A stretch of DNA of 64,000 nucleotides from JBBATK01 sp040398805 (GCA_040398805.1 JBBATK010000009.1:1-64000), one strand, 5' to 3'. Counted from the stretch's first letter, positions 34,241 through 47,400 are shown. Notes: generated by a model not told the origin, from the sequence alone. Program-made: numbers and translations.

Positions 34241-35950
34241 CTACTTGCCTTCCGGACTCAGTGCGGTGCCGTCTGTTTCACCTAATGTCAATCCCAGTTG
34301 CTTCGCGAGCGTCGGCGCAAGGTCCGTAGGCCTCACACGTTCGTCGTGTACAGAGGGTTGAAGTGTGCCGCCGAAGAATACAAGCGGCACGTGCTGATCG
34401 TATTCATACGGTGTACCATGAGTCGTGGTCTTGGAACCGAAGATCCATCCGCGCGCAGGGAAGACGACGATATCGCCGGAGCGCTCGGGGTCGACACTTT
34501 GGACGATGCAATCGAAGATACGCTGTTCCATTCCTGCCGGTCGTTTACCGGCGAGGACATCGTGAAGACCGAGGGCGTATCCGATGCCGCGAAGGGACCG
34601 CAAGGTGCTCGCGAGACTGTCGCACACGGCGGGGAAATCTGCGGCGATGGGAGCAACGACGGCGCTGTCCAGAAAGATGAAGGGAGGCAGGAAACGCTTC
34701 ATGAAGCCCGGCTGCGGGGCGGTATTGTCCGTACCGATGGAGATCGGCGCGAAGCGTTGATACGGCGCTATGAGCGCGGAATCCACCTGCTTGCGCAACA
34801 GGCGACCCGTCATCATGCCGCCGTTGATCATCTTGTTTTCCGGAACCTCGGCGACACCGTGATCGGAGGTGACGACGAGTTCGTAGTTCTCCCGTCCCAC
34901 TTCCTTGTCGAGCAGGTCGATGAACGCTGCAAGACTGCGATCGGCACTGATGAGAATCTCCTTCATCTCCCGCGAGTGAGGTCCGAAGACATGTCCCACC
35001 TCGTCCGTCGTCGATACACCCACACAAAGGATATCCGTCTCGTCGTCCTTGCCGAGTTTCTCCTCGCGCATGCACATGCGCACCGCTTCCATGAGCCAGT
35101 CGATGGAGTAGGGCGTACAGCAGAAGGCATCGGAGAATTCCTTGTCCGCGACCGAAGGTATGACATGAGGGAACATGTTTCCTCCACCGGGGAACGACCC
35201 TTCCCACGGTACGTCATCGGACATGGTGATGCGTTGGGACATGGTGATCGGAGGAAGGATTTTTCTGGGATCTTCACCGGGAGCGAGATTCCGCATACGC
35301 TGCTCGACTTCACGTGGGTCGGGCAGTTTCGGCGGACCTTGCACGGCATTCCACGTCCGTCCCGCGTAGTCGGCGAGCGGGTACTTGTCATTGAACCGTT
35401 GAAGCCATCGGGGCGCTCTGTAATGCGCGGACGTGCCAAGCGCTTTCTTCTCATCGTCGAACCACAGCGCATAATCCGCGCTATGTCCGCTCATGAAAAT
35501 CGCCGCGCGGTCCTTGATGGCGATACCCACGACTTTCGAGTCCGGCGATGACTTCTTGAGCACGTCTCCGAGCGTCGGCACACGAAGGTTTCTCGGAGAG
35601 AGAACGCCGGCGGTGTCTTCCGTGGCATAGACTTGTTTCTGCTTCTTCCTGTCGAAGAAATCGTTGCCGACGATGCCGGTGCGACGGGGATTGCATCCTG
35701 TCAGCAACACCGCATGACCCGGTCCGGTCATGGTGATGGCATGGTCGTAAAGGCAACTATCGTATCGCACACCAGAACCGAGAACGCGCTTGAAGCCATT
35801 GTCGCCGAAGTCTTCCATGTAACAAGCCAGACGATCGTAGCGAAGCTGGTCGTAGGAAAGGACGACGACGAGTCTGGGCTTGTCGCCGGCGCGCAACGGG
35901 AATGTCGAAACGACGAGACAGGTAAGACACAGGAGACGTAAGAGGTACAT
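34241..35950 (-). CDS. Alkaline phosphatase family protein (PafA-like)
   Basis: An exported phosphatase or phosphodiesterase of 569 residues. A signal peptide (residues about 1-21) is followed by the metal-binding strand VVVLSYDQLRYD, whose first Asp is a zinc ligand. The nucleophile region ITMTGPGHAVLLTG carries the catalytic Thr. Late ligands appear in STTDEVGHVFGP, VVTSDHGVAEVP and TTHGTPYEYDQHVPLVF. These match PafA-type alkaline phosphatases common in Bacteroidota. ATG at 35950 is preferred, with a TATTTTTG box 30 nt upstream; an open frame continues upstream. It is convergent with the Wzi-like gene and divergent from rmlA. Confidence 0.9.
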   Translation of the reverse strand: MYLLRLLCLTCLVVSTFPLRAGDKPRLVVVLSYDQLRYDRLACYMEDFGDNGFKRVLGSGVRYDSCLYDHAITMTGPGHAVLLTGCNPRRTGIVGNDFFDRKKQKQVYATEDTAGVLSPRNLRVPTLGDVLKKSSPDSKVVGIAIKDRAAIFMSGHSADYALWFDDEKKALGTSAHYRAPRWLQRFNDKYPLADYAGRTWNAVQGPPKLPDPREVEQRMRNLAPGEDPRKILPPITMSQRITMSDDVPWEGSFPGGGNMFPHVIPSVADKEFSDAFCCTPYSIDWLMEAVRMCMREEKLGKDDETDILCVGVSTTDEVGHVFGPHSREMKEILISADRSLAAFIDLLDKEVGRENYELVVTSDHGVAEVPENKMINGGMMTGRLLRKQVDSALIAPYQRFAPISIGTDNTAPQPGFMKRFLPPFIFLDSAVVAPIAADFPAVCDSLASTLRSLRGIGYALGLHDVLAGKRPAGMEQRIFDCIVQSVDPERSGDIVVFPARGWIFGSKTTTHGTPYEYDQHVPLVFFGGTLQPSVHDERVRPTDLAPTLAKQLGLTLGETDGTALSPEGK

Positions 35951-35980
35951 ACGAGTGCGCGATTGATGAGTGATGGCCTG

Positions 35981-35988
35981 CAAAAATA
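35981..35988 (-). promoter_or_regulatory. -7 box TATTTTTG upstream of the PafA-like gene
   Basis: Exact TAnnTTTG match on the minus strand 30 nt before the ATG at 35950. Confidence 0.6.
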
Positions 35989-36157
35989 CGTCACTGCGTC
36001 TATCTCGAACCGACGTTCGACCTCCTTCCGAATGGAGCGTTCCGGTGCGGAAGCGACGGCGGGACAACGCGCAAGAGCTCCGTGTATGGCGCGCATCACG
36101 GCGTGGTTACTCAGCGCTTTTGGCTATTTTACCGCAATCATCAATGCAGAGACGAAC

Positions 36158-37036
36158 ATGAGCAAGCCGACCAAAGGAATCATCTTGGCAGGAGGTAGCG
36201 GTACCAGATTGTACCCTATGACCTCCGTCTTCAGCAAGCAGTTGCAGCCCATCTATGACAAGCCGATGATCTATTATCCGCTCGCGACGCTCATGCTGGC
36301 GGGGATACGCGACATCCTTATCATCAGCACGCCGCACGACACGCCGAACATCGAGCGTTTGCTGGGCGACGGTGCCCGCTGGGGCGTGTCCATCCGGTAT
36401 CGCGTGCAGAAGGAGCCGAAGGGTATTGCCGAGGCGTTTCTTGTGGGCGAAGAGTTCATCGATGGACATCAGGTATGCCTGATTCTTGGCGACAACTTGT
36501 TCTACGGAAAGCTGGACTTCCTTCGTCGGGCGCTGGAGCAGAACACGGGCGGGATGATATTCGCCTATCGTGTCACCGATCCCGAGAGGTATGGCGTGGT
36601 GGAGTTGGACGAGAACGATGGCATCGTGTCCATCGAGGAGAAGCCGCGCTCACCGAAGTCGAACCTGGCCATACCCGGCCTCTACGTGTTCGCCGGCGAC
36701 GTCGTACAGGTGGCCAAAGGTCTCTCGCCCAGTGAACGGGGCGAACTGGAAATCACCGATGTCCAGAACACCTATCTGCAATCGGGCACCCTCTCCGTTC
36801 AGCGCATGGGCCGCGGCATTGCGTGGCTCGACACCGGCACGCCCGAGAGTCTGCTGGAGGCGTCGCAGTTCATCCATGCCATAGAAAAACGTCAAGGCAT
36901 GAAGATCGCCTGCTTGGAGGAGATATCCGTTCACGAAGGGTATGTGAGTGCGGAGGACGGTTTACGGGCCTTGGAACATCTGCCTCGCGGGCCGTACAGG
37001 ACCTACTGCGAGAACGCCATCAAAGACCGTCAGTAG
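36158..37036 (+). CDS. rmlA: Glucose-1-phosphate thymidylyltransferase RmlA
   Basis: Makes dTDP-glucose from dTTP and glucose 1-phosphate, the first step to dTDP-rhamnose and related sugars. The 292-residue protein matches RmlA: LAGGSGTRLYP near the start, KQLQPIYDKPMIYYPL, LGDNLFYG, EKPRSPKSNLA and GIAWLDTGTPESL. No rmlB, rmlC or rmlD is in the window, so the rest of the pathway must be elsewhere. ATG at 36158 fits family length; the upstream frame is open but unrelated. Divergent from the PafA-like gene and convergent with the L,D-transpeptidase. Confidence 0.95.
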   Translation: MSKPTKGIILAGGSGTRLYPMTSVFSKQLQPIYDKPMIYYPLATLMLAGIRDILIISTPHDTPNIERLLGDGARWGVSIRYRVQKEPKGIAEAFLVGEEFIDGHQVCLILGDNLFYGKLDFLRRALEQNTGGMIFAYRVTDPERYGVVELDENDGIVSIEEKPRSPKSNLAIPGLYVFAGDVVQVAKGLSPSERGELEITDVQNTYLQSGTLSVQRMGRGIAWLDTGTPESLLEASQFIHAIEKRQGMKIACLEEISVHEGYVSAEDGLRALEHLPRGPYRTYCENAIKDRQ

Positions 37037-37194
37037 CCATATCGCGCGCCTTCCTGTCATGCGAAAACCACGACCTCCGGGCCGTCGTGCGCGGGAAACC
37101 TTTTGCGCAATGATCCTACTTTGCTAGTCCGCCGAGCGCGCACAAAAAAACACCACCGTCATGTTATTCGTTGCCGATCCGAGGAAAGCGCTGC

Positions 37195-38334
37195 TCACCC
37201 GTGAGGTTCTGCGGCGGGGGAGCTCAACGAGGAGGGCTTGGTGGAGTCGCTTTGCATTTTGGCTTTCCGTGCCTTCTTCTGAGCACGGAGTTTGTTATAG
37301 TCTATGGACTCCCGCAGTTTGAAGGTGGAGTCGATGACACCGCGCGCGAGCAGCGTATCCTGCGCCGAAAGATATCGCGCCTTGTTCGGCAAGCCACCCC
37401 GGACAGCCTTAGGAATCTGCGAATACGGAATGAGCGCCTCTTCGGTTTCCAGCGGCTTTTCGGGAAGCGCTATGAAGTCTGATTTGTTACTCGCAAGATC
37501 CCACCATGGTCCGCCACGACGTCGGGTGTAATCGAACATGTCGACGATGATGACCGGCGTGCCTTTCACCCCTTTGCGCGGCGTTTTGACCCACGAATAC
37601 AACCACTTCGCGTCATCGAGGAACTGGCGTATGCACGAGTGCGACACGGGACGTCCGGGCATGTCGAACTGATGGAACGCCGACCCTGCATACCGGTGGA
37701 AGTTCACGGTGAAAGGTAATATCCACTCCTCGTTGAGCGAGGAGATGCGTTCGCGTTGGCGCCAGTTCACGAAATACAATCCGGGGAACGTCGGCTTCCC
37801 TTTCGTCCCGCTGTTGCATGCCGCAAACCGTACCAGCTCACCGTACTCATAGCACGCATAGCATTGATACCAGTTACTCACGATGACGATGCGCGGTATG
37901 TCGGCCGCACCGGGATAGTACTGTGGGAACAAGGAATACGCCCTGGGATCGAGGTCGACCTTGGACGGCAGCATCAGCGTATCGCCGACACGCATGAAGC
38001 GGAGTTCCTTGCGATTGAGCAAGGCGATGACTTTCGATGAGTCGAACGAATCGCCGAAGCGGAACACGCTACGGATGGAGTCCAACATCTTCGTGGTTTT
38101 CACATGCACGCGCGCATACGCAATCGTGTCGGTGAAGCGGTTCAGGGAGCGTTTCTTATGTACGTCTCGGAGGGAATCCAGACGTCGGACGGAGTCTTGA
38201 TCGATCTTCCGCCAGGTAATCGGCTCGTTTTCATCCCGGTCACGTCCGTTAGCATCATCCCTGCTGCACGAGACGGCAGACACAAGGATGAAGGTGGCGC
38301 AGAGCCATGCGGGGTATCGAGGTGCGGAATACAT
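37195..38334 (-). CDS. L,D-transpeptidase (YkuD) lipoprotein
   Basis: A predicted lipoprotein of 379 residues. The N-terminus has a hydrophobic segment ending SAVSCSRDD, where Cys is the likely lipidation site, although the -3 residue is Ala rather than Leu. A YkuD-like domain occupies about residues 140-280. Its active site has His in FHQFDMPG and the Cys in VSHSCIRQF; the usual motif is SHGC, so Ser replaces Gly next to the catalytic Cys. The basic, Ser-rich tail (RAQKKARKAKMQSD) is unusual. It probably crosslinks peptidoglycan or attaches proteins to it. ATG at 38334 is chosen, but a GTG at 38382 is also possible and adds a longer hydrophobic start. Confidence 0.82.
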   Translation of the reverse strand: MYSAPRYPAWLCATFILVSAVSCSRDDANGRDRDENEPITWRKIDQDSVRRLDSLRDVHKKRSLNRFTDTIAYARVHVKTTKMLDSIRSVFRFGDSFDSSKVIALLNRKELRFMRVGDTLMLPSKVDLDPRAYSLFPQYYPGAADIPRIVIVSNWYQCYACYEYGELVRFAACNSGTKGKPTFPGLYFVNWRQRERISSLNEEWILPFTVNFHRYAGSAFHQFDMPGRPVSHSCIRQFLDDAKWLYSWVKTPRKGVKGTPVIIVDMFDYTRRRGGPWWDLASNKSDFIALPEKPLETEEALIPYSQIPKAVRGGLPNKARYLSAQDTLLARGVIDSTFKLRESIDYNKLRAQKKARKAKMQSDSTKPSSLSSPAAEPHG

Positions 38335-38401
38335 GACTGCAAAAATGAATCGGAATGTCTGGATAAAAAAGTGCCGCGTCACGAGGAGCGTCGATGACAG
38401 A

Positions 38402-38435
38402 CAAAAAAAAAGGGCAAAGCCGAAGCTTTGCCCTT
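38402..38435 (-). terminator. Intrinsic terminator after the giant gene
   Basis: A perfect 11-bp stem (AAGGGCAAAGC / GCTTTGCCCTT) with a UUCG tetraloop on the minus-strand transcript and a run of U, starting 28 bp after the stop codon of the giant gene. It is the strongest terminator in the window. Confidence 0.88.
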
Positions 38436-38462
38436 GTAACGACCTGGTGTTCGCTCAGAAGA

Positions 38463-41400
38463 TTAGTCAACCTTCGTGATACGAGCCGATATGCGTTTGC
38501 CGTTCGGCATTGCTACTTCGACCATGTATACACCGCTCGGGAGGTTCGAGAGATCAAGAGGCTTGATGTTCTCACCAACCGTGAGGTTATCGAGTGTATA
38601 GCTGCTGACCGTAGCGCCGACGATGTTACGTACCGTCAGGGTGACTGCTTGAGCATCCTGATCAAGGGATACCTTCACGGTCAAGCTTCCGGTTGTCGGA
38701 TTCGGGTACAGGCTGACGCCTTGAGCAAGAGCAGACGGGTCGGTGACGTCGAGTACCGTGTCGATACGGATAGCATCCGATTCGTTGGTACAGCCGTTAC
38801 GGTCGGTGATGACCACCTTATAGAGACCGAGACCTGTTCTGAATGCATCGTGGCTTGCGCCGGTAGCACCGCTGATGTTGTTGTTGTTGAGTTTCCACTG
38901 GAACGCGGTGTAACCCTTGCCCGCAGTGTCTACTGTCATGAGGTTGCCAACGCGTGTCACACCAGGCTTTTGCGGTGTCGGGAACACTTGTACCGACTTC
39001 GGAGCGGACTGACCGGTACAACCGTTCGTATCCGTAACCGTTACCGAGTAGCTTCCGCCGTTGCGGACGGTGATGCTTTGCGTGGTTGCGCCACCCGGTG
39101 ACCAAGCGTATGACTGGAAGCCTGCGCCTGCATCGAGAGTGACACTGTCACCTTGACAGAATGATGTCGAACCTGAAGCTGTTACCGTTACCGTCGGGTT
39201 CGGGTTGACCGTTACCGATGTAGCGGTGGACGTAGCTGTACAGCCTGCTGCGTTAGCAACCGTTACTGTGTAGCTGCCGGCTGCGGTTACACGGAGGGTG
39301 CGACCGGTACCGACGGTGTTCGCACCGTTCTTCCAGCTGTAGGATGCGAATCCTGCACCTGCATCAAGAACGACGTTTCCACCTTCACAGAACTTGGTGT
39401 TACCGCTAGCGGTAACGCTGACTGTCGGCTTGGGCGATACGGTGATGGTGACATCATCGGAGAGGATCTTACAGCTGTTGCTGTAGGTCACCTCGACATT
39501 GAACGTACCGGAAGTCGATACGGTGATGGATGAGGTCGTTGCACCGTTGTTCCAGCGGTATGCAAGCGGTGTTCCGCCTGATGTCTGCGCCGTCAGCGTG
39601 CGGCTTTCGCCTTCGCAGAACGATGCTGAACCGCTTAACTGTACCGTCGGCTTCGTGAAGTTCGACGTAGAGATCGTGATCGTGCTGGAGGTATTGCGGC
39701 ATCCGTTACCATCGATAACGGTGACGCTATACGTACCTGCTTGGCGAACCGTGATACGCGGTGTTGTCTCGCCGGTGCTCCATGTGTAGGAAGCGAATCC
39801 GTCGGTAGCAGCAAGCGTTACTGTTCCGCCTACGCAGAGACTGGTCGGACCACTCGGGGTGATCGTCACGTTCGGAAGAGCGTTGACCGGGATCGTGCGT
39901 GTAGCAGTTCCTACACAACCTGTCGTTGTATTCGTTTCTGTCACCGTAAGGCTTCCGTTGCCGGCTGCCGTCCAGTTGACATTGACGGTGTTCGTGTTTG
40001 TAGCTCCGACGAATGAACCGCCGACGACGCCACTCCACTGATAGGTACGACCTGCGGTGAGAGTGGTGGTGTATGTCTGTGTCGAGTTGATACAGACTGC
40101 CGGTGACGGAGGACCTTGGATGCTCGGTGTCGGCAACGGATTGATCGTTACAGACAAGGTGCGTGAAGCGGAGCAAGAACCAAGGGATGCCGGTGTTGTT
40201 TCCGTTACACTGACCGAACCGACGCCTGCAGCACCCCAAACAACGTTGATTGCATTGGTGTTTGCTGCGCCGTTGATCGAACCGCCAGTCACAGTCCATG
40301 CGTATGCATTTCCTACGACGTTCGGTGTAGCGTACGTTGCTGATCCTTGAGCACAAACTTGTGTCGGGTTCTGACCACCTGTTTGGTTGGTCAAATCCGG
40401 AGTCGGCAACGGACGGATCGTGATCGGTGTCGTTACGTCCGTGAAGCAACCGGCTGCGCCGACGCGTTCACGAACTGCGATCGAACCTGCACCTGCAGCG
40501 CCCCATGTCACGCTGACGCTGTTGCTCGTGGAGGAACCGTTGAAGGAACCACCGACGACTGTCCAGCTGTACGTGTTGGCTGCGTTGTTGGTCGTAGCGT
40601 ATGCGTGGGTTGAACCGGCACAGACGCCGTTGACGTTCAGACCACCCGTAGCACTCGTGATAACCGGTGTCGGATTCGGGTTGATGGTAATCGTATAGGT
40701 TGTCTCTTCAAAGCAACCTGCGCCGTTCGCACCGTTGTTGGTAGCGTTCGTCGAGGTTTCACGCAGGCGGATGACTCCCGTTACCGGCGTGGTCGTGTTA
40801 CCGTTGGCAATGACCGTGAAGGAAGAACCGTCGTTCGCACCGGAAGCAGCGAGTGTCACCGCACCGCTTGTCGGGGAATCGATCGACCAGAGGTAAGCGC
40901 GGTTCGCCACGACATTCGCTACTGAGTAGGTAGCTGTGTTCGTGCCGTTCGTCGTACCCTGGCAGATGACGGTAGGACCTGTGATAGCCGGAGCCGGTGT
41001 GACGTCGATGTTGACATTCTGACGTACCGTTGTAGCACAACCGGTAGCGTTGAATGATTGTGTCACCTGTACGAAGCCTGCGGTATTGTCTACCGTTGCA
41101 TTCGTCCATGTGATCGTCACACTGTTCGCGTTGGAAGCACCGACGATGGAACCGGAACTAGCCGTCCAACCGAACGTGCTGCCTGCATCGCCTGTCGTTG
41201 CATAGGTAGCCGTGCTGCGACCGCACACGTCTGTCGGTGCGGGTGCGATGATCGGCTTCGGAAGCGGATTGACAACGACAACGAAGCTGTCCGTAATCGG
41301 GCAGGACTTCACGGAAGGTGTCAAGGACGCGTTGCTGTATGCGATCGACTCTGTTACACGGAGAACCATGGTGACCGGAGCGTTCGTCGGGTTGAAGTAC

Positions 41401-44400
41401 TCAACCTGGACTTGGTTGCCCGTACCGGTGATACGTGCACCCGGAACGGTGGTTGCAGGGTTCGATGTAAGGATCGATACGTTGTTCACATCACGGACAT
41501 CCCATGTGTAGGTGCTTGCCGGAGGATTGATCGTTTGATTCAATCCGGCCGTCACATACGTGTACGGTGTGTACATCTGGGCGTTGGTGCTGTTTGCAGC
41601 GTATTGAGAGTTGCTACATACCGTACGGTTTCCGGAGATAGCCGGCTTCGGATTCCAGTTCACTTGAACATTGATATCCGTTTGACCGGTACATGACGGA
41701 GCCGCGTTTGTTGTTTCCTGAACACGGAGTACGCGGGTGACGTTCGCCGATGTTGTCGGCTCGTTCCATTGTACCGTTACGCTCGTAACGTTGACACCTT
41801 GCGATGCTGTCGTGAACGTACCGCCTTGGTTCGGCAACGACCAGACGAACGTGCTCTGGCTGTTGACCGGATTGGTTACCGTGTAGGTTTCGATGTTGTT
41901 GATCGAAACGCCATCATAGTTAGCAAGGTATCCGCACACATTCGTATTGCCTGATACTGCCGGTGCCGGAGCGGGGTTGACCGTTACGTTCACTTGAGCA
42001 GAACCGACACACGCCGTTTGACTCGTTTCCGTAACCGTTACGGAACGTACCTGAGCCGTAGCACCAGGGCTGTTCCAGCGGACCGTTACGGTGTTGCTTG
42101 TCAAACTTCCACCCGTTACCGAGAAGGTACCTGCAGGCATAGACCATGAGTAGGTGTTGCTTGCATTGTACGAGGTCGAGTACGTGATATCCGTGTTCGG
42201 ACATACGGACGTCAGACCGCTGATCGTCGGAGTCGGGTTCGGTGTGATCGAAACCGTACGTGTGGTAGAACCGCTACATGATACGCCACCGGTCGTCGTT
42301 GCGGTCAAGGTAATGGTACCTGTTCCCGGCGTCGTCGGCCATGTAACCGTGTAGCTGTTACCTGCAGGGGTGGAAGCGCTTGTGGCACCCGTGTTCGCCC
42401 ATGCATACGTGAAGTTCACAGAAGGATTGAGGACATTATAGGTAACCGTCGAACCTGCGCATGCGGTCGTGCCCGGAGGCGTAGCGATGGAAGGTGTCGG
42501 GTTAGCCGTTGCTGTTACTGCGTAATTGTTATTGAGAGCCGTGTTGGTACAACCCGTTGCGGTGTTGGTCACCGTCAACGCGATCGAACCGTTGCTCGTG
42601 CCCCATGCCACGTTTACCGTACCTGTACCCTGGCCTGTGAAGCTGTTAGCACCCGTTACGTTCCATGCGTACGACAGACCGTTCTGAGCCGGTGTGATCG
42701 TGTAGCTGGCGCTGGAGTTCTGACAGACTTGAGCAGGACCGGAGATCGATACGCTTGGGAGCGGATTGACCGTCACATTGAAGGTCGAGGTACCGGTACA
42801 GGTGTTGCCTGCGTTACCCGGGGTTTCGACGACTTGGACAGTAGCCACGACCGGAGCTGCGCCCGTGTTCACCCAGTTGACGGTGATGGCATTGACATTG
42901 ACACCACTTACCGGCGTGAATGACATGCCCGGAGGCAGGTTGCTGATGGTCCATGAGTAGCTGCGACCAGAGACAACGAACGGTGTCGAGTACGAACCGG
43001 ATTGACCGCTACAACGAGCAGCATCACCGGTGATCGTCGGGTTAGCCTTCGGATTCACGGTCACGTTCGTGCTCGTGGAACCTTGGCAGCCGCCGTTGGT
43101 CACTGTCAAACCGACGGTAGAAGCGTATGCCACATCAGGTGTAGCGTTCGCCCAATTCACGATGATTGATTGCGTGTTGTTGCCGCTTACCAATGTGCCG
43201 CCGTTACCTACTGTCCATGCGTACGTTTGACCCGTAGCGGTGGTGGAGTAGGTTACCGAGCTCTGACCGCAGACAGGCGAAGCCGTGCTTGCAGAAATCG
43301 TCGGTGTCGGTGCGCTGGTCACGGTTACCGAGAGAATGTTTTCCGATGCGCAACCGTTCGAATTCGTTTCAACAACGCGGATCGAAGCTGCACCGATGGT
43401 GCTCCATGATCCCGTCACTTGATACGTATTCAACGGAGCGAAGGAACCCGTACCGCTGACAACATTCCAAGCATAGGTGGAACCTGTGTTGTTCGTTGTC
43501 TGGTACGTTACCGTAGCATTCTGACAAGGCGTCGTGGAACCGGTGATGGCAGGAGCAGGATTTGCCACTACCGTCAAGGTCACGTTGTTAAGCATCGCTG
43601 TGGTCGAACAAGCAGGTGTCGTATTGCTGATCGCGCGAACCGTGTATACGTACGAGCCGACCGTGAGGTTCGACAGTGCGGGAGCGAACGAAAGAGCTGC
43701 TCCGGTACCTGCTGCTGTACGAATGACGTTGTTCTGAGCGTTCACCAATTCGTAGGTCACACCAAGTTGTGAGTTGGTGAGGCCGACGGTGGACGAAGTC
43801 GTGTTCGAACCGAGACCGCCTGTAGCACAGATCGTGGTCGGTGACAACGTTACGTTGTATGCCAGCGGAGCCGCGAGTACTGTTACGGAAAGCGATGTGG
43901 AACCGGTACATGTGTTGTTCGTTTCGATAACACTGAGAGTACCGGAGTTCGCACCCCAATTGACCACTTGTTGATTACCGGATTGTGAACCGAGAGTGTT
44001 ACCCGTACCGGAGACGCTGAATTGGTACGTACTTCCTGCCGTTTGCGGTGTTACCGCATATGATGCAGAGGAGTTCGGACAAATGATCGTTGATCCGGAC
44101 AGAGTAGGTGTCGGCGGGTTGACGGCGATGACTGTTGCCGTTCCGTTCATGAGATTGGTACAACCCGAGCCGGTAGCGCTTACGGTATATCCGTAGGTGC
44201 CGGCCGCATTGATGGAATTCGTGAACTGGATGTTACCACCGGTACCATTCACTGTAGGCGTTTGAGCTACACCATTGCGGCTCAACGTATACACGACACC
44301 GGCTTGTGAGTTGGAAAGCGTGATTAGCGCGTTTCCGGTGACACACACGGTGTTCGTGGTTGTTCCCACGTTGTACGCAACCGGAACCGCGTTGACGGTA

Positions 44401-47400
44401 ACCGTTGTGGACGACGTGTTGCTACAGTTGCCTGCCGTTTCGGTGACCGTTACGGTACCTGTTCCGGCTGAACTGCCCCACTGAACGGAGACGGCGTTCG
44501 AACCTTGACCGCTGGTTATCTGTCCACCTGCACCGGAAACGGTCCAGCTGTACGAGTTACCTGCGTTGTTCGTGGTCGAATACGTTTGCGTGCTGGAAGC
44601 ACATGCGCTTGTAGCCGGACCAGGTTGAACACTCGGAGTCGGCGTTGAATTAGCCGTCACGCTGATTGTAGCTGTTTGCGTACAACCCGTGTTCGGATTG
44701 GTTTCGACGACTTGGAGTCCACGAGCACCTGCTGCACCATTGAAGGTTACGGAAACCGTGTTCGTGTTGGTAGATCCGTTGAATGTTCCGGATCCGACCG
44801 ATACCGACCAAGCGTAGTTGTTCGTCGTAGCCGGTGTGCTGTAGGTAACAGGCTGACCGATACACGCCGTTGTCGAACCCGTAATGGAGGGTACGGGCAA
44901 CGGATTGACGGTAACTGTGAGGCTACCGCTCATCGTGATGATGTTTGTGTTACACGGTGCTGCTGCGACTGCAGTCATGGTAAAGGAATGCGTGCCTACC
45001 GAATTCACTGCAGAAGCAGGGATTGCGATAGCAAGCGCACTGCCGGTACCGGTCGTTGTCGCAATCGTCTGAGCGTTCTTGAGGACGGTGTACGTAACAC
45101 CTGCCTGTGAACCGCTCAGGTTGATCGTTGAACCTTGACCGATACAGATGGCAGCCGTGGTCGGCGTGACATTGAAGACGGTGGGAGCCGGTGTAACCGT
45201 TACGGCGAATGCACCGGAATTGTTACAGCTCGTGCTCGTGTTCGTGACGACAACGCTTACACTACCGCTTGTGGTGCCGGTCGTCGCTGTCATTGCATTG
45301 GCGTTGCCACCGCTGACAATGGTCCAGCCCGTAGGCACAGTCCAGTTGTAGGTCTGTGAACCTGCAGCTGTTACAGAGTAGGTCTGCGAAACACCGGAGC
45401 AGGTGGTTGCGTTACCGGAGATGGTAGCGTTCGGCAGGGCATTGACCGTAACGGTAGCCGTACCGGTCATGTTCTGCGTACAACCTGCACCGCTGGTAGC
45501 TACTACCGTGTAGTTATATGTACCTACACCACCATACGTAGCATCGGTAAACTGAAGTGCCGCACCTGTACCAGCTACCGGCGAACCGACGTTCGAGCTT
45601 GCACGGCGCAGTTGATAGTTGACACCCGATTGCGAACCTGAAAGGTTGATGATGGCGTTCGGAAGCGTGGACGTTGCGCACAAAGACGGTGTGGACGTTG
45701 TAACGTCGAAGGCCGTCGGTGTAGCACTTACCGTGATGTTGTTCGTAGCAGAGCCGGTACATCCTGAAGATGTCACCGCGACACTGATCGTCTGATTGCC
45801 CGATGCTGTCCACGTTACGTTGACAGAGTTGGAACCTTGACCAGAGTTGATGACACCACCCGAAGAAACGGTCCATGCATAGGTACCGGTTGCTGCCGTG
45901 CTATACGTTTGTGCAACGTTCTGGCAAGGAGCAGCAGCGCCTGTGATGGTCGGTGTCGGTGTCGTGTTGACCGTTACCGTTACCGATGTCGGTGCAGGTG
46001 ACTGTGTACAACCGGCAGCGTTCGTTTCCGTTACGTTGATCGTACCGGTCGTTGCATTTGCTGCATACGCTACCGTGATGCTGGAGGTGTTGTTGGTTCC
46101 GGTGATTGAGACGCCGGTTCCGCTTACCGTCCATGCATAGGTCGAACCTGTGTTGCTTGCTACTGAGTATGTCTGGCTTGTGCTGGAGCATACCGTCAAA
46201 GGACCGGAAATGGTCGGGTTCGGACGTGCATTCACCGTCACGGCACAGTTACCGTTCATTGCAACAGGGGTGTTGCAAGGCGTGGTTCCCGTAGCACGTG
46301 CTGTGAGCGTATACGAACCGACGTTCAACTGCTGCGTTCCTGTTCCGGTTGATACCGTAAAGGACACAGGTGTTGTTCCATTACCTGTTACTGTAGAAAG
46401 GACACTTGTTCCGTTCATCAGGTCGTAGGTGACGCCGCTTTGACCGTTACCACCCGACAACGTAACCGTGACGCTCGTTCCGCCACCGAAGCAGACTGCT
46501 GCGGAGGTCGGAGCTACTGTCAGAACGGTCGGCGATGCGACAACCGACACGTTGAAGTTGGCCGAATTATTACATCCGGTCTGCGTGTTGGTCTCTACAA
46601 CCTGCATGACAAAGTTGCCTGCAGTTGTCCACGTGACATTGATCGTGTTGGAACCTTGACCATTGTTGATGTTTCCGCCCAGCACGGACCACGTCCATGA
46701 ACGATTAGCGGAAGCGGCAGTCGTATAATTGGAAGTCGAATTGACACAAGGAGCGTTGCTTCCCGAGATGTTCGGCGTGGGCAACGCGTTGACGGTCACC
46801 GTTGCAGTACCGGTCATAGTTTGCGTACAACCTGCACCGCTTGTAGCGACTACCGTGTAGTTATAGGTACCTACACCACCGTATGCGGCATCGGTCAATT
46901 GGATTGCCGAACCCGTACCAGGTGTGGTCGGTGTCAATGCCGTGCTGCCACGGAACAATTGATACGTGACACCACTCTGTGAACCTGCAACATTGATGAT
47001 GGCGGTTTGAGGCGTTGTCGTGGCGCACAAGGAAGGTGTCGATGTCGAAACAGCGAAGGCCGTCGGTGTAGCACTTACCGTGATGTTGTTCGTAGCAGAG
47101 CCGGTACATCCTGAAGATGTCACCGCGACACTGATCGTCTGATTGCCCGATGCTGTCCACGTTACGTTGACAGAGTTGGAACCTTGACCAGAGTTGATGA
47201 CACCACCCGAAGAAACGGTCCATGCATAGGTACCGGTTGCTGCCGTGCTATACGTTTGTGCAACGTTCTGGCAAGGAGCAGCAGCGCCTGTGATGGTCGG
47301 TGTCGGTGTCGTGTTGACCGTTACCGTTACCGATGTCGGTGCAGGTGACTGTGTACAACCGGCAGCGTTCGTTTCCGTTACGTTGATCGTACCGGTCGTT

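Noticed and set aside
37161..37322. 53-codon plus-strand ORF after rmlA, preceded by TACTTTG
   Set aside because: It overlaps the L,D-transpeptidase 3' end in antisense and has no ribosome-binding site; the promoter-like sequence lacks one base of the consensus.
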